Of a stretch of 64,000 bases of DNA, positions 7,516 through 16,501 are shown piece after piece. Numbering within the stretch: the stretch's first letter is position 1; each line of letters begins with the position of its first letter. Origin of the DNA: Lachnospiraceae bacterium (GTDB lineage: Bacteria > Bacillota > Clostridia > Lachnospirales > Lachnospiraceae); assembly GCA_015057365.1 (NCBI GenBank), contig SVEN01000006.1, positions 22,101 through 86,100 of the forward strand. The letters run 5' to 3'. Made by a program: the position numbers and the translations under genes. The notes under the pieces were generated by a model that ran no database searches, was not told where the DNA came from, and saw only the letters and a list, made by a program, of their open reading frames with translations.

Positions 7516-9519
7516 TTAGAAAAGTACTTTCGCCGCCGCTTCCTTACTTGCAAACGGTCCCGGAATCGGTTCCACCGGACGATGCTCGCCCAAATAGTCC
7601 GTATCAAAGGTAATTGCCGTTCCGTCCGGATCCTCGAAACGCTGCTCCGGCTCGAAGGCATAGCCTAAGATATCACTGGTTACCATACCGTCACGGAAAT
7701 CGCCTAAGAAATCGTAAACATTGGTCTTTAAGGTATACTTACCGTCCTTCTCCTCCAGTTCAACAAATACCTTATTGGTATCGTCCATAAGGAAGTTCTC
7801 CTCATGCTCCCAAGCCTTTGCGCCGTTATAGAAGGCATTCCCCTTGGACCAAACCGGTAGATGATCAAAGTGCCACTGAGCAAGCTTGCCCATGTTGGCC
7901 GGCTTATCAAACTCAAAGTGAGACGACCACTCCTCATAGGTCGGATAACCGTTCCAAATTTCGGTACCTACCACATCGTTTTCTCTCATACGGAAACCCA
8001 TGTCTTCCTTTTCTTCCTGCACCTCTACCGGCCAGTTCTGTACAAAAATGTTGTTGTAGAACCGGTTGTCGCCGTGAAGAATAGTCATAAAGCCCGCCAC
8101 CTCGGTACGGTGTCTGATGTGGTACGGAGTGTAACGCGGCTGATTCTTGCCGTTCACCGTATTGTCCGTTCCGCCGCCTACCGATGTAAACGCACCCAAA
8201 ATCAGGTTATGTACCAGAGCCACACCCTCCGTTGCCACACGAACGGAAGCCTTAGAAAGCATAATGTTGTTATCGATAAGAGTCGGGCCGTGGCTTACCT
8301 CAACAAAAATATCCTGGCACATCATAGCACCTTCCGCACGGGTTGCTCCCTCCGGCATATAGTTATCATGAAGGAGGTTCTGAGAAATCCGGGTGCCCTG
8401 TGCCTGCCAGTCACACCAAATGCCCATGGTGGAATGGTGAATGTGATTCCGGCGCATTACCACGTCTATCGCCGCATGAAGCTTAATACCGGAAATCTCC
8501 GCACCGCCCAACTGCTGCATGTTATTGATGTGGTGGATGTGATTATCCTCAATCAAGCTGAAGACACAGCCCATACGGCCTACAATACCGGTCTGCTCGC
8601 AACGGTAAATATGACAACGTCTTACGATATGTCCGCCGATATTCTCCTTTAACCAACCGTGATACTGACCGCGACAAACCGCATCACGCTCCATCTGAGT
8701 CGGACTCTTTACGTATTTATTGGTAAAATAGTGGTCGTTCTCCTCGTCGTAATATTTACCGAGGGAAATACCGCTACACTTACTGTTGCTGATTTCACAG
8801 TCTTCGATAATCCAGCCCTTACTCCAGTGCGGTCCGATAAGACCGTCTTGATACGCCGCCGGCGGTGCCCAGGTGGTGGCTGCCTTGTTCATATTGAAAC
8901 CGCTGACCGTAATGTAGTTTACACCGGTCTTACTCGGCATAAAACAGTTTCTGCGAACGTTAATCTCTACCTTCTCTTCGTTCGGGTTCTTTCCCTGGAA
9001 ATTGGCGTAAATCACCGTCTCATCTCCGTCCTGCTCCGTATACCATTTATAAACGGACCACTCCGGTTCCCAGGACGGCTGATATACATCTGCCTTAATA
9101 CACTCCTCTAAGGTAACGGTCTCATATAGCTGACGGTCATTTAAATAGACCGCACCGGTATGACGTACCACCGGCGCAAAATACCAGTCCCCGCATACAA
9201 ATGTGGTGTATGGATTATAATTGCCGAATACCCCATTGTTTACACGATACACCCATACATTGCCTTCGTAGTGTTTCCAGCCCGTTGCAACCTCCGCACC
9301 GGTAATCACCGCACCAAGCGGCACCTCGCTACGATAAGTGATGCGTGCATCTTCCAAACCGGCATTTACCGGATCCACATACTCTCTGTAAATACCCGGC
9401 GCTACCACTACCTCATCCCCCGGTTTAGCTACCTTTGCCGCCTCATTGATGCGCTTAAACGGCATCTCCTTGCTTCCGTTCCCCTCACGGCCCGCATTTT
9501 GATTCACGTAATAAATCAT
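7516..9519 (-). CDS. GH120 beta-xylosidase
   Basis: This protein (667 residues from the chosen start) matches the right-handed parallel beta-helix xylosidases of family GH120 along its whole length. As I recall the Thermoanaerobacterium XylC enzyme, its nucleophile Asp lies in a DWxAQGTR motif and its acid/base Glu in FVEVSHGP; both are intact here (CDWQAQGTR, FVEVSHGP), although about a dozen residues are inserted between them. Other shared blocks are IYANFQGKNPNE, GLIGPHWSKGWIIED and GIKLHAAIDV. No signal peptide is present, so it probably hydrolyses imported xylo-oligosaccharides in the cytoplasm. The longest frame begins at 9582, but the ATG at 9519 (MIYYVNQNAG) aligns with the family N-terminus and is preceded by GGAAGGGAAGG. 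Confidence 0.88.
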   Translation of the reverse strand: MIYYVNQNAGREGNGSKEMPFKRINEAAKVAKPGDEVVVAPGIYREYVDPVNAGLEDARITYRSEVPLGAVITGAEVATGWKHYEGNVWVYRVNNGVFGNYNPYTTFVCGDWYFAPVVRHTGAVYLNDRQLYETVTLEECIKADVYQPSWEPEWSVYKWYTEQDGDETVIYANFQGKNPNEEKVEINVRRNCFMPSKTGVNYITVSGFNMNKAATTWAPPAAYQDGLIGPHWSKGWIIEDCEISNSKCSGISLGKYYDEENDHYFTNKYVKSPTQMERDAVCRGQYHGWLKENIGGHIVRRCHIYRCEQTGIVGRMGCVFSLIEDNHIHHINNMQQLGGAEISGIKLHAAIDVVMRRNHIHHSTMGIWCDWQAQGTRISQNLLHDNYMPEGATRAEGAMMCQDIFVEVSHGPTLIDNNIMLSKASVRVATEGVALVHNLILGAFTSVGGGTDNTVNGKNQPRYTPYHIRHRTEVAGFMTILHGDNRFYNNIFVQNWPVEVQEEKEDMGFRMRENDVVGTEIWNGYPTYEEWSSHFEFDKPANMGKLAQWHFDHLPVWSKGNAFYNGAKAWEHEENFLMDDTNKVFVELEEKDGKYTLKTNVYDFLGDFRDGMVTSDILGYAFEPEQRFEDPDGTAITFDTDYLGEHRPVEPIPGPFASKEAAAKVLF

Positions 9520-9697
9520 ATCTGATACCTTCCCTTCCAAAATATTACGTAGATGTTCATATTGTTTCATATCGTACATCAAAAAACAACTTCCGCAACA
9601 TCTGCCGCATAAATATATTTTATCACAGTTTCCGTAAGCTCGTCCACTGTATTTTTACGCTTCCCAATAAGATGAAACATTCGGCAATATTGTTATA

Positions 9698-9726
9698 TTG
9701 TTTTTCCTTGTGAATGCCTCTATAAT
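9698..9726 (+). promoter_or_regulatory. Sigma-A type promoter of the RiPP-like locus
   Basis: TTGTTT (9698-9703), 17 bases, TATAAT (9721-9726), about 43 bases upstream of the kinase start codon. Confidence 0.7.
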
Positions 9727-9768
9727 GAGATTGAAGGTATGTTTTTTAACGGAAAGGGAGGACGATTT

Positions 9769-10665
9769 ATGTATCAATATCGCATTTACGGCATGTGCCT
9801 TTTATCCGATATCTGTTTCCCGCAATTGCAGACTATATCTGCCGAAGAAGCAAAATTGCTTCCGCAGGTCACTGTAACTGAGGCTCCTTTTCCTATGCAA
9901 TTCAAACGTGACGAACTTCATTTTTCCCATATTGCAAAAGACGTGAGTTACTTATCCAATTCCTACTGTTATCTGCTGATTGAACAGGGCACCCGGGTTT
10001 CTTACGAAAGAAAGGGCGAGGTCTCCGACCTGCTTTTAGGTGCATACCTACTGGGCTGGGGGCTTTCCATGCTGTGCCATCAGCAGGGACGTCTTGCCAT
10101 ACACGGTTCCTGTGTTGCGGGCCCGAAGGGTGCCCTTCTGATTTGCGGCAACAGCGGCAGCGGTAAATCCACCGTTACCCGAGAACTGCTGTTCCGGGAC
10201 TATACCTTCTTGGCAGACGATATTGCCGTATTGCATTTTAACGACAACAATACCGTTTCCGCCAGTCCGGCCTTTCCTTACCAGAAGCTGTGCCGGGATG
10301 CGGTGGAGCGCCTTGCCCTCCCACCGGAGGAGCTGATTTATATCGACGAGAAGAAGGACAAATTCCTTGTTCCTTACAAAGGAGATTTTCCGACCGAACC
10401 GCTTCCGGTCCGCGGATTGGTCTTTTTAACAGTAACACAGGCAGATACCCTTACGATCAACGAATTATCGGGCGTGGATAAATTCCGTACCTGCATGAAT
10501 ACCTTGTTTTTAAAACCGCTCCTGGGAGAAGCCCTTTATGCTCCTGAAAACGGAGTCCTCGGTTTGCGTCTGGCCTCCCAACTTCCGGTTTATCTGGTAG
10601 CACGGCCGGCAAACAAAGATAGTAGCAAGGAAATCGTTTCTAAGTTACTTACCTACACTGCATAA
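9769..10665 (+). CDS. HPr-kinase-like protein of a lasso-peptide-type locus
   Basis: The protein (298 residues) has the P-loop GNSGSGKST near residue 126 and an ADDIAVL block characteristic of HPr-kinase/phosphorylase-like kinases, without the N-terminal domain of true HprK. The N-terminus MYQYRIYGMCLLSDI resembles the start of kinases found in paeninodin-type lasso peptide clusters, which phosphorylate a C-terminal Ser of the peptide precursor. The start at 9769 was chosen because GGGAGG lies 7 bases upstream; the longer frame from 9739 would place this site inside the coding region. It is followed after 24 bases by the cyclase-like gene, so the two are likely co-transcribed. Its substrate is presumably the peptide encoded at 12747, but that peptide ends in GGFWGQ with no terminal Ser. 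Confidence 0.75.
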   Translation: MYQYRIYGMCLLSDICFPQLQTISAEEAKLLPQVTVTEAPFPMQFKRDELHFSHIAKDVSYLSNSYCYLLIEQGTRVSYERKGEVSDLLLGAYLLGWGLSMLCHQQGRLAIHGSCVAGPKGALLICGNSGSGKSTVTRELLFRDYTFLADDIAVLHFNDNNTVSASPAFPYQKLCRDAVERLALPPEELIYIDEKKDKFLVPYKGDFPTEPLPVRGLVFLTVTQADTLTINELSGVDKFRTCMNTLFLKPLLGEALYAPENGVLGLRLASQLPVYLVARPANKDSSKEIVSKLLTYTA

Positions 10666-10689
10666 CAACCCACACACAAAGGAGAGCCT

Positions 10690-12624
10690 ATGTCAGCCAT
10701 TTGGGGAATCGTAGCACTTTCTCCGGACGCTTCCGTACCGGAACACAGTGCACAATTATTCGAATCGACCTACAAAAAAAGCTGTAAAATCGACCGTTAC
10801 GAAAGTGTCTCTGCCACAGACGCTCTTTTCGGTTGCGGCATACAATATATCACAAAAGAAGCCGAGCAGGAACAGCTTCCGTTCCGCCATCCGGAGCGAG
10901 GCCTTTTATTTACCGCCGATTGTCTTTTAGATAACCGCACAGAGCTGATTGACCTGTTATCCACCCACGGATACAACAAAACAGAACTGACCGAGGCACC
11001 GGACGGCACTCTGATGTACTACAGCTATCTTACCTTCGGCAGCGACTGCGTCACACATTTTCGCGGTCTGTTTTCCTTTGCCGTCTGGGAAGAACACACC
11101 CATACCCTGACTTTATTTTCCGACCACACCTCAGCCCGTAGCCTGTATTATATCAAACAAAACGGTCTCCTTGCCTTTTCCACCCGCACGGAACCGCTGT
11201 TAAAGCTATTCCCAAACGTGACACCGAACATCAATTATCAAAAAGATTTTCTGTTGGCAAACGCGTCTGTTATCTATGTATTTCCGGGCGAGACTCCGTA
11301 CAATGAAATTTCATTGATGACACCGGCTACCCGACTTACTCTGTCAGCAGACAAAACCATACCGTTCACCTATTGGGCACCGGGCTCCGCTCCGCAGAAA
11401 AAGTGTCGCTCCGCAAAAAAATACAGCAAGCATTTTCTGGAGCTTTATGACAACTGCGTCCGGGATGCGCTGCGCACCTCCGGTGAGGTGGGGATTTCCA
11501 TGAGTAGCGGTCTGGACTCCACCAGCGTAGGCGTACTTGCTGCAAGAGAGCTGGCAAAGAAGGGTAAGATGCTTCATTCCTATACGTTTGTTCCGTATTA
11601 CCCGGTTACACCTCCGTCCCATACTTCTTATATTTACGATGAATCCGGATTGGTACAGGAGATTGCCGAGCGCTACCCCAATATAAAAACCACCTTTTTG
11701 AACAACCGGGGGAAGAATCCTTTTGCAGATGTTAAACTGTGCAGCAATATCCTTGAAATTCCTTATAAAGCCGGCACATTCCCAAATCATTACGAAATAT
11801 GTACCCATGGTGCCGATCGGGGTTGTAAAGTATTCTTAAACGGCGCTTTCGGAAATCGTTCCGTTTCCTTCGGTGATATTCATAACATTTTATATGACCT
11901 GGATTGCAAGAAAAAGCGGCTTTCCACCCTTGTTCTCATTCACCGCTATGCGAAACATGAACGAATCAGTCGAAAGAAAATGCTGTCTCGCACTCGGCAA
12001 AGCTTTCGCGGATTTCGTGCTCACATGCAGGACCCATTCCTTCGATTTATACCGGAAAACATCTTCCTTCGCCGAACCATATTGGAAGATTACAATATAA
12101 GAGAACGCTTCTCCGGAAATCCCTACGCGCTTTTTTCCGGCGGCTATATCGACCATGAAACATTTTTACAACAATTAAATCCAGCCTCTCTTTTTATGTA
12201 CTTAGGTGTCTACGAAACTCAATTCGGGCTTCGCACCGGTATGGTTCTGAGAGATCCGACAAAGGATACGCGGCTTTTAGATTTTTGTTGTCACCTTCCG
12301 TTTTCCATGTACGCCCATTACGGAATGCCGCGTTGGTTGATTCGAAGTGCATTTGCCCCCCTACTCCCCGCCTCTGTACTGGAGCCTTGGAGTCGCCATA
12401 GTTTCTTAAATATGGACCGTATGCAAAGAATCAAAAGAGACTGGACCTCAATTAAACCGGAACTGATCCGACACCTTTCCTCCGGGCTGCTGGATGCCTA
12501 TATTGACAAAGAGAGGGTTGATGCTTTTATCGAAGCCTTTGCCGCTATGAAAGAAGACTGTTCGGTTCCAATGAGTTCCCTCAGTGCGCTGGAGGGCCTA
12601 CTCTGTTTTCTTTTACCGGAATGA
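10690..12624 (+). CDS. Asparagine synthetase homologue, lasso-cyclase-like
   Basis: This 644-residue protein has an N-terminal class II glutamine amidotransferase-like domain (about 1-210) and a C-terminal asparagine-synthetase domain with the ATP-pyrophosphatase loop SSGLDSTSVG near residue 270. It begins MSAIWGI, so the Cys-2 nucleophile needed for glutamine hydrolysis in AsnB is absent. MSAI-type N-termini without Cys are usual in lasso peptide cyclases, which adenylate an Asp/Glu side chain and close a macrolactam. With the kinase upstream and a leader-bearing peptide downstream, a peptide-modifying role is much more likely than asparagine synthesis. GGAGAG supports the start. Unlike a complete lasso cluster, no B protein (recognition element plus transglutaminase-like protease) is encoded nearby. 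Confidence 0.78.
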   Translation: MSAIWGIVALSPDASVPEHSAQLFESTYKKSCKIDRYESVSATDALFGCGIQYITKEAEQEQLPFRHPERGLLFTADCLLDNRTELIDLLSTHGYNKTELTEAPDGTLMYYSYLTFGSDCVTHFRGLFSFAVWEEHTHTLTLFSDHTSARSLYYIKQNGLLAFSTRTEPLLKLFPNVTPNINYQKDFLLANASVIYVFPGETPYNEISLMTPATRLTLSADKTIPFTYWAPGSAPQKKCRSAKKYSKHFLELYDNCVRDALRTSGEVGISMSSGLDSTSVGVLAARELAKKGKMLHSYTFVPYYPVTPPSHTSYIYDESGLVQEIAERYPNIKTTFLNNRGKNPFADVKLCSNILEIPYKAGTFPNHYEICTHGADRGCKVFLNGAFGNRSVSFGDIHNILYDLDCKKKRLSTLVLIHRYAKHERISRKKMLSRTRQSFRGFRAHMQDPFLRFIPENIFLRRTILEDYNIRERFSGNPYALFSGGYIDHETFLQQLNPASLFMYLGVYETQFGLRTGMVLRDPTKDTRLLDFCCHLPFSMYAHYGMPRWLIRSAFAPLLPASVLEPWSRHSFLNMDRMQRIKRDWTSIKPELIRHLSSGLLDAYIDKERVDAFIEAFAAMKEDCSVPMSSLSALEGLLCFLLPE

Positions 12625-12671
12625 AAACCGGACATTCAATCAATGAATTTCTAACATTTTTGATATATTTA

Positions 12672-12700
12672 TTGCATTGAACCAACTCTTGTGGTAAAAT
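12672..12700 (+). promoter_or_regulatory. Promoter of the precursor-like peptide gene
   Basis: TTGCAT (12672-12677), 17 bases, TAAAAT (12695-12700). It allows the small peptide gene to be expressed at a higher level than the enzymes, as is common for RiPP precursors. Confidence 0.65.
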
Positions 12701-12746
12701 GTCAACTACGAACTAGTATTTTATCTTTATGAAAGAGGTTACCTAT

Positions 12747-13004
12747 ATGAAGAAATGGAATTCTCCGGCAATTGAAGAATTAGAATTAAAAGATACCACA
12801 TGTCCTTTTTTTTGGTGGCTTACCGATGAACCCAGCGGCGAGGGAGAGATTACTCCTCAGCTTCCTACTCCAACACCTACCCCTAGTGCCCAGGGCGATC
12901 AGGACCTTGGTACTTGTAACAATCCTTATTGGGCAGGTAATGGCCTGACAAAGGAAGAAGCACAAGCAAACAACCCGTATTGGGGTGGTTTTTGGGGACA
13001 GTAA
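12747..13004 (+). CDS. RiPP precursor-like peptide, 85 residues
   Basis: The start at 12747 was chosen because AAAGAGG lies 9 bases upstream; the ATG at 12729 would put that site inside the gene. The N-terminus MKKWNSPAIEELELKDTT is like Firmicutes lasso leaders (Y/WxxPxL, then a Thr two residues before the core). If Thr17 is that Thr, the core would start at Cys19 and Asp27 would be residue 9, the ring size of Cys1/Asp9 lasso peptides. The remaining region is unusually long: a Pro/Thr linker (TPTPTP, 41-46), Cys57, then two NNPYW motifs at 58-62 and 75-79 and an aromatic C-terminus GGFWGQ. No matching family was recognised. It has its own promoter and terminator directly after the cyclase-like gene. 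Confidence 0.65.
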   Translation: MKKWNSPAIEELELKDTTCPFFWWLTDEPSGEGEITPQLPTPTPTPSAQGDQDLGTCNNPYWAGNGLTKEEAQANNPYWGGFWGQ

Positions 13005-13031
13005 TTTCGGATCCCGAATAATGTTATCTTT

Positions 13032-13079
13032 CTCCTATCGGTTTGCGTTTACGCAACGACCGATAGGAGTTTTTATTTT
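13032..13079 (+). terminator. Strong Rho-independent terminator of the peptide gene
   Basis: CTCCTATCGGT (13032-13042) pairs perfectly with ACCGATAGGAG (13059-13069), with an inner TTGCGT/ACGCAA extension, followed by TTTTTATTTT. Confidence 0.92.
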
Positions 13080-13135
13080 CTCTGATTCCAAATAAAAGAT
13101 TTTCTTATCTCTTCCGTCCAAAATTAGAATTCTAC

Positions 13136-13164
13136 TTGATTCCCCTCCTAAAAAGTATTATAAT
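13136..13164 (+). promoter_or_regulatory. Sigma-A type promoter of the MATE gene
   Basis: TTGATT (13136-13141), 17 bases, TATAAT (13159-13164), about 28 bases before the start codon. Confidence 0.75.
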
Positions 13165-13192
13165 GATTTGTTAGAAGGAAGGATATAAACAT

Positions 13193-14683
13193 ATGAACAA
13201 ATCAGCAAAAGCATTAAGCACCACCCTGGACCGCTTACCTTTGGGTGATGCAAGCCTAAATGAAGACTTAAGAGTGTCTAACAAACTTCCGGAGGGAGTT
13301 AATTCAAAAGAATTATACAAAGATATTGTGCGCATTGCATGGCCGAGCTTTATCGAGCTGTTACTGACGCAGCTGGCTTCTATGGTAGATATGATGATGG
13401 TAGGCGGCATCGGCGGCGAAGCCAATCCACAGCTGGGCGTGGACGCCCTTACCTCAGTCGGTCTCACCACACAGCCGAAGTTTCTTTTAATGACCGCCTT
13501 TGTGGCAATGAATACCGGCGTCACCGCCCTTATTGCCCGTTACAAGGGGCAGGGAGACAAAGAGAAAGCGAATCTTGTTCTCCGTCAAGGCATGATGCTT
13601 ACCTTCTTAAGCACCCTGGTTTTATCCGTGCTGGGCGTGATTTTCTCCCGTCCGATGATTATTTTCATGGGCGGAAAAGGCGACGCCATTATTAACCAAG
13701 CCACTGTTTACTTACAGATTCAGCTGGCCGGCTTCGCAACCGTAGCCCTGACCAGTACCATCACCGCCGCCCTACGTGCCGTCGGCGATTCCAGAACCTG
13801 CATGGTCTACAACCTGATTGCAAATGTCGTTAATGTCTTATTTAACTGGCTCTTAATCGGCGGCAACCTAGGCTTCCCGAAGCTGGGCGTTGCCGGTGCA
13901 TCCATCGCGACCGTTATCGGTCAGTTGGTTGCTTTTCTCATTGCACTGTGTGTCATTCTTCGGGGCAACAGCTTTTTGAAGCTGGAACCAAAAAAGGGCT
14001 TCAAACCCAATAAAACTACGCTGAGCAACATCACCGCCATCGGCCTTCCCGCTGCTGCAGAACAGTTATTGATGCGGGCCGGCATGGTTATTTTCGCAAA
14101 GACAGTGGCATCCTTAAGCAATACCTCATTTGCTACACATCAGGTATGCATGAACATTCAGGCGCTGTCCTTTATGACCGGTCAGGCCTTTGCGGTATCT
14201 GCCACCTCCCTGGTGGGCCAGTCCCTTGGCCGGAAACGTTCCGACATGGCACAAGCCTACTGCAGCAAAACACGAAATGTCGGTTTTGTGGTAGCGCTCC
14301 TGCTTACCGTTACCTTTGCATTCTGGGGCGGTGACATCGTCAGCCTGTATAACAAGGATGCCGCAATTATCGAAATGGGCGGTCGAATTATGCTTTTTGT
14401 TGCATTCCTTCAACCGTTCCAGACCTCCCAGTTTATTATTGCCGGAGGTCTGCGAGGTGCGGGAGATACGAAATCCACCGCAAAGATTACCACTATTACC
14501 GTACTCGTTGTGCGCCCTGTCATTGCCATACTTCTGGTTAAAGCAGGACTTGATTTATACGGTGCCTGGATTGCCCTGGCCTGTGACCAGCTTCTCCGGA
14601 CCGTTCTTGTGTTCCTTCGTTACAAGAGCGGCAAATGGAAGTTAATCAAGTTAAAGAACGAGGCAAAACCGGCAACTTCGTAG
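13193..14683 (+). CDS. MATE-family multidrug/sodium antiporter
   Basis: This 496-residue polytopic membrane protein has the two six-helix halves of MATE transporters. A polar N-terminal extension of about 40 residues precedes the first helix (YKDIVRIAWPSFIELLLTQLASMVDMMMVG), and the repeat features AALRAVGDSRTC in the first half and GGLRGAGDTKST in the second are the matching family signatures. It would export cationic or organic compounds in exchange for Na+ or H+. GAAGGAAGG lies upstream of the start. It stands alone with its own promoter, converging on cheW. Its position next to the peptide locus could suggest export of the product, but the terminator between them and general abundance of MATE genes argue for independence. 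Confidence 0.88.
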   Translation: MNKSAKALSTTLDRLPLGDASLNEDLRVSNKLPEGVNSKELYKDIVRIAWPSFIELLLTQLASMVDMMMVGGIGGEANPQLGVDALTSVGLTTQPKFLLMTAFVAMNTGVTALIARYKGQGDKEKANLVLRQGMMLTFLSTLVLSVLGVIFSRPMIIFMGGKGDAIINQATVYLQIQLAGFATVALTSTITAALRAVGDSRTCMVYNLIANVVNVLFNWLLIGGNLGFPKLGVAGASIATVIGQLVAFLIALCVILRGNSFLKLEPKKGFKPNKTTLSNITAIGLPAAAEQLLMRAGMVIFAKTVASLSNTSFATHQVCMNIQALSFMTGQAFAVSATSLVGQSLGRKRSDMAQAYCSKTRNVGFVVALLLTVTFAFWGGDIVSLYNKDAAIIEMGGRIMLFVAFLQPFQTSQFIIAGGLRGAGDTKSTAKITTITVLVVRPVIAILLVKAGLDLYGAWIALACDQLLRTVLVFLRYKSGKWKLIKLKNEAKPATS

Positions 14684-14696
14684 AAAATACAGCCAC

Positions 14697-14716
14697 TCGG
14701 TCGCGGGCGCGTTTAT
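14697..14716 (+). repeat. Short fragment shared with repeat element copy 1
   Basis: The 18 bases CTCGGTCGCGGGCGCGTT here also occur inside the variable hairpin insert of copy 1 (about 7264-7281). The flanking sequence is not otherwise similar, so this may be a remnant of a third element. Confidence 0.45.
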
Positions 14717-14758
14717 TTACATATTGCGTTCCGACAGCGCTTCGCGCTTGCCTACACA

Positions 14759-14800
14759 CAAAAGAGGGAGAAACCGCTTCTGCGATTTCTCCCTTTTCTT
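14759..14800. terminator. Bidirectional terminator between MATE and cheW
   Basis: AAAAGAGGGAGAAA pairs with TTTCTCCCTTTTCTT around a short inner GC/GC stem. T-rich tails exist on both strands, matching the convergent genes. Confidence 0.8.
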
Positions 14801-14814
14801 AAGAAAAACTCTTC

Positions 14815-15282
14815 TTATTCTTCACTCATCTTTTTTAATACTTCTTCCATCTGCGCCTCTTCATCTCCCTCGTACATACCGGACGGCTCTAAAAGAAGTA
14901 CCAGCTTTCCCTGTTTGTTGGCTACCGCACGTATATAGGTCGTTCTGGCAGATTTGGCAATCACTGGTGTATCGGATAGCGTACTTTCTTCGAAATCATG
15001 CATTTCCAGTACTTCGTCTACCTTAAACGCAATGGATTTGCCGTCGTAACGGGCTACAATCAGCTTGTTCTTTGCCGTATCGGTTACTTCTTCCATATCG
15101 AAGCGTTTCCGCAGGCTGTAGACCGGAATTACTTCCCCTCGCAGATGCATCAGACCGAGAATACAAGCCGGCGCATTCGGTACGGGAACAATATCCGTCA
15201 TCGACTCGATCGCGGTAATCCCCTGTACATCCAGACCGTACTCATCCTTACCTACCAGAAAAATAATGTCTCTTTCCGCCAT
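14815..15282 (-). CDS. cheW: CheW chemotaxis coupling protein
   Basis: This 155-residue protein is a CheW-domain protein that links chemoreceptors to the CheA kinase. It shows the family pattern: FLVGKDEYGLDVQGITAIE near the N-terminus, the Pro-rich VPVPNAPACILGLMHLRGEVIPVYSLRKRF block (about 33-60) and a KSIAFKVDEVLEM strand. The C-terminal tail after residue 135 is acidic (EGDEEAQMEEVLKKM). An AGGAGGT Shine-Dalgarno lies 7 bases before the start. It follows prfB by 20 bases and is likely co-transcribed with it. The location apart from other chemotaxis genes is odd but such a lone cheW is consistent with the motile lifestyle implied by the flagellar block. Confidence 0.9.
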   Translation of the reverse strand: MAERDIIFLVGKDEYGLDVQGITAIESMTDIVPVPNAPACILGLMHLRGEVIPVYSLRKRFDMEEVTDTAKNKLIVARYDGKSIAFKVDEVLEMHDFEESTLSDTPVIAKSARTTYIRAVANKQGKLVLLLEPSGMYEGDEEAQMEEVLKKMSEE

Positions 15283-15302
15283 ACAATACCTCCTCTTCTA
15301 AC

Positions 15303-16422
15303 CTATTCTTTTGTTTTCCCTGTTGCATTCCATCTTAAATACGCATTCATAAACGGGTCCAGATTACCGTCCAATACCGTCTGGGCATTGCCAATCTCTT
15401 CGTTTGTACGATGATCCTTCACCATAGTATACGGTTGTAACACATAGGAACGAATTTGATTACCGAAATTAATATCCCGTACCTCTCCCCGGATACCGGA
15501 TTCTTTTTCCGCATTCTGCTGTTCCTGTAACAAGTACAGCTTCGCCTTTAACATCTGCATTGCCTTGTCCTTATTCTGGAACTGGGAGCGCTCATTCTGG
15601 CACTGTACCACAATTCCCGTCGGCAAATGGGTAATACGAATGGCGGAAGAAGTCTTGTTGACATGCTGACCGCCCGCACCGCTGGAACGGTACGTGTCGA
15701 TACGCAAATCCTTTTCGTCAATCTCCACCTCCGGCGCTTCCTTTAAATCCGGCATAATATCACAGGACACAAAGGAGGTCTGACGTTTGCCTGCCGCATT
15801 AAACGGTGAAATGCGCACCAGACGATGCACCCCGTGCTCCGACTTTAAATAGCCGTAGGCATTTTCTCCCCGAATCTCTAACGTCACCGACTTATACCCG
15901 GCCTCATCTCCGTCAAGAAAATCAATCATCTCCGTGGTAAAACCACGCTTATCCGCCCAACGCTGATACATACGGCACAGCATAGAGGCCCAGTCACAAC
16001 TCTCTGTACCGCCGGCACCTGCATGCAGGGTCAGAATCGCGTCTTCTTTATCGTATTCGTCGCAGAGCAGGGTTGCCAGATGCATCCGTTCGTAATGGGT
16101 CTTAAACAACTCCATCGCCTCCTGTGCCTCCGGCACCAAAGACGCATCTCCGGACTCGTAACCCATCTCCAGATAGGTCTGTACATCCTCGTACTCTGTC
16201 TTTAACATATCGTAATCGGCCACCGCGTCCTTGAGATTTTTCAGCTCTTTCATGTAGCTCTGCGACTTATCCGCATCATCCCAAAAGCCCGGTTCCTGCA
16301 TAATTGCTTCTATTTCCTGAATCTTTTCACGCTTGCCCGCGAGGTCAAAGTGAATCCCCCATTTCAAGCAGCGGTTTTTCAAATCCGGAGAGTTCATACT
16401 TAATCGCATCCAACTCTACCAT
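15303..16422 (-). CDS. prfB: Peptide chain release factor 2, with programmed +1 frameshift
   Basis: RF2 recognises UGA and UAA and releases the finished protein. The gene begins at the ATG with first base 16422 (GAAGGTG upstream), reads MVELDAIKYELSGF..., and reaches an in-frame TGA after codon CTT (TGA at 16345-16347, CTT at 16348-16350). The context GGGGGATTCACTTTGAC has the slippery CTT-TGA-C and a Shine-Dalgarno-like GGGGG just before it, the known RF2 autoregulatory frameshift. After a +1 shift translation continues DLAGKREKI and gives 372 residues. The release motif GGQ appears in SSGAGGQHVNKT and the stop-recognition region is intact. A caller that ignores the shift would start at 16409 with a wrong N-terminus. 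Flanked by secA and cheW. Confidence 0.95.
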
Positions 16423-16501
16423 CTGCTCACCTTCTTTCCTAACGCCCACGGCGCCTGTTTCTATCCATTCAAGCTTCACAACAGCGTCAACGCATATCCT
16501 C

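Noticed and set aside
10690..12624. Ordinary asparagine synthetase (asnB)
   Set aside because: The Cys-2 nucleophile is missing and the gene sits between a lasso-type kinase and a leader-bearing peptide gene.
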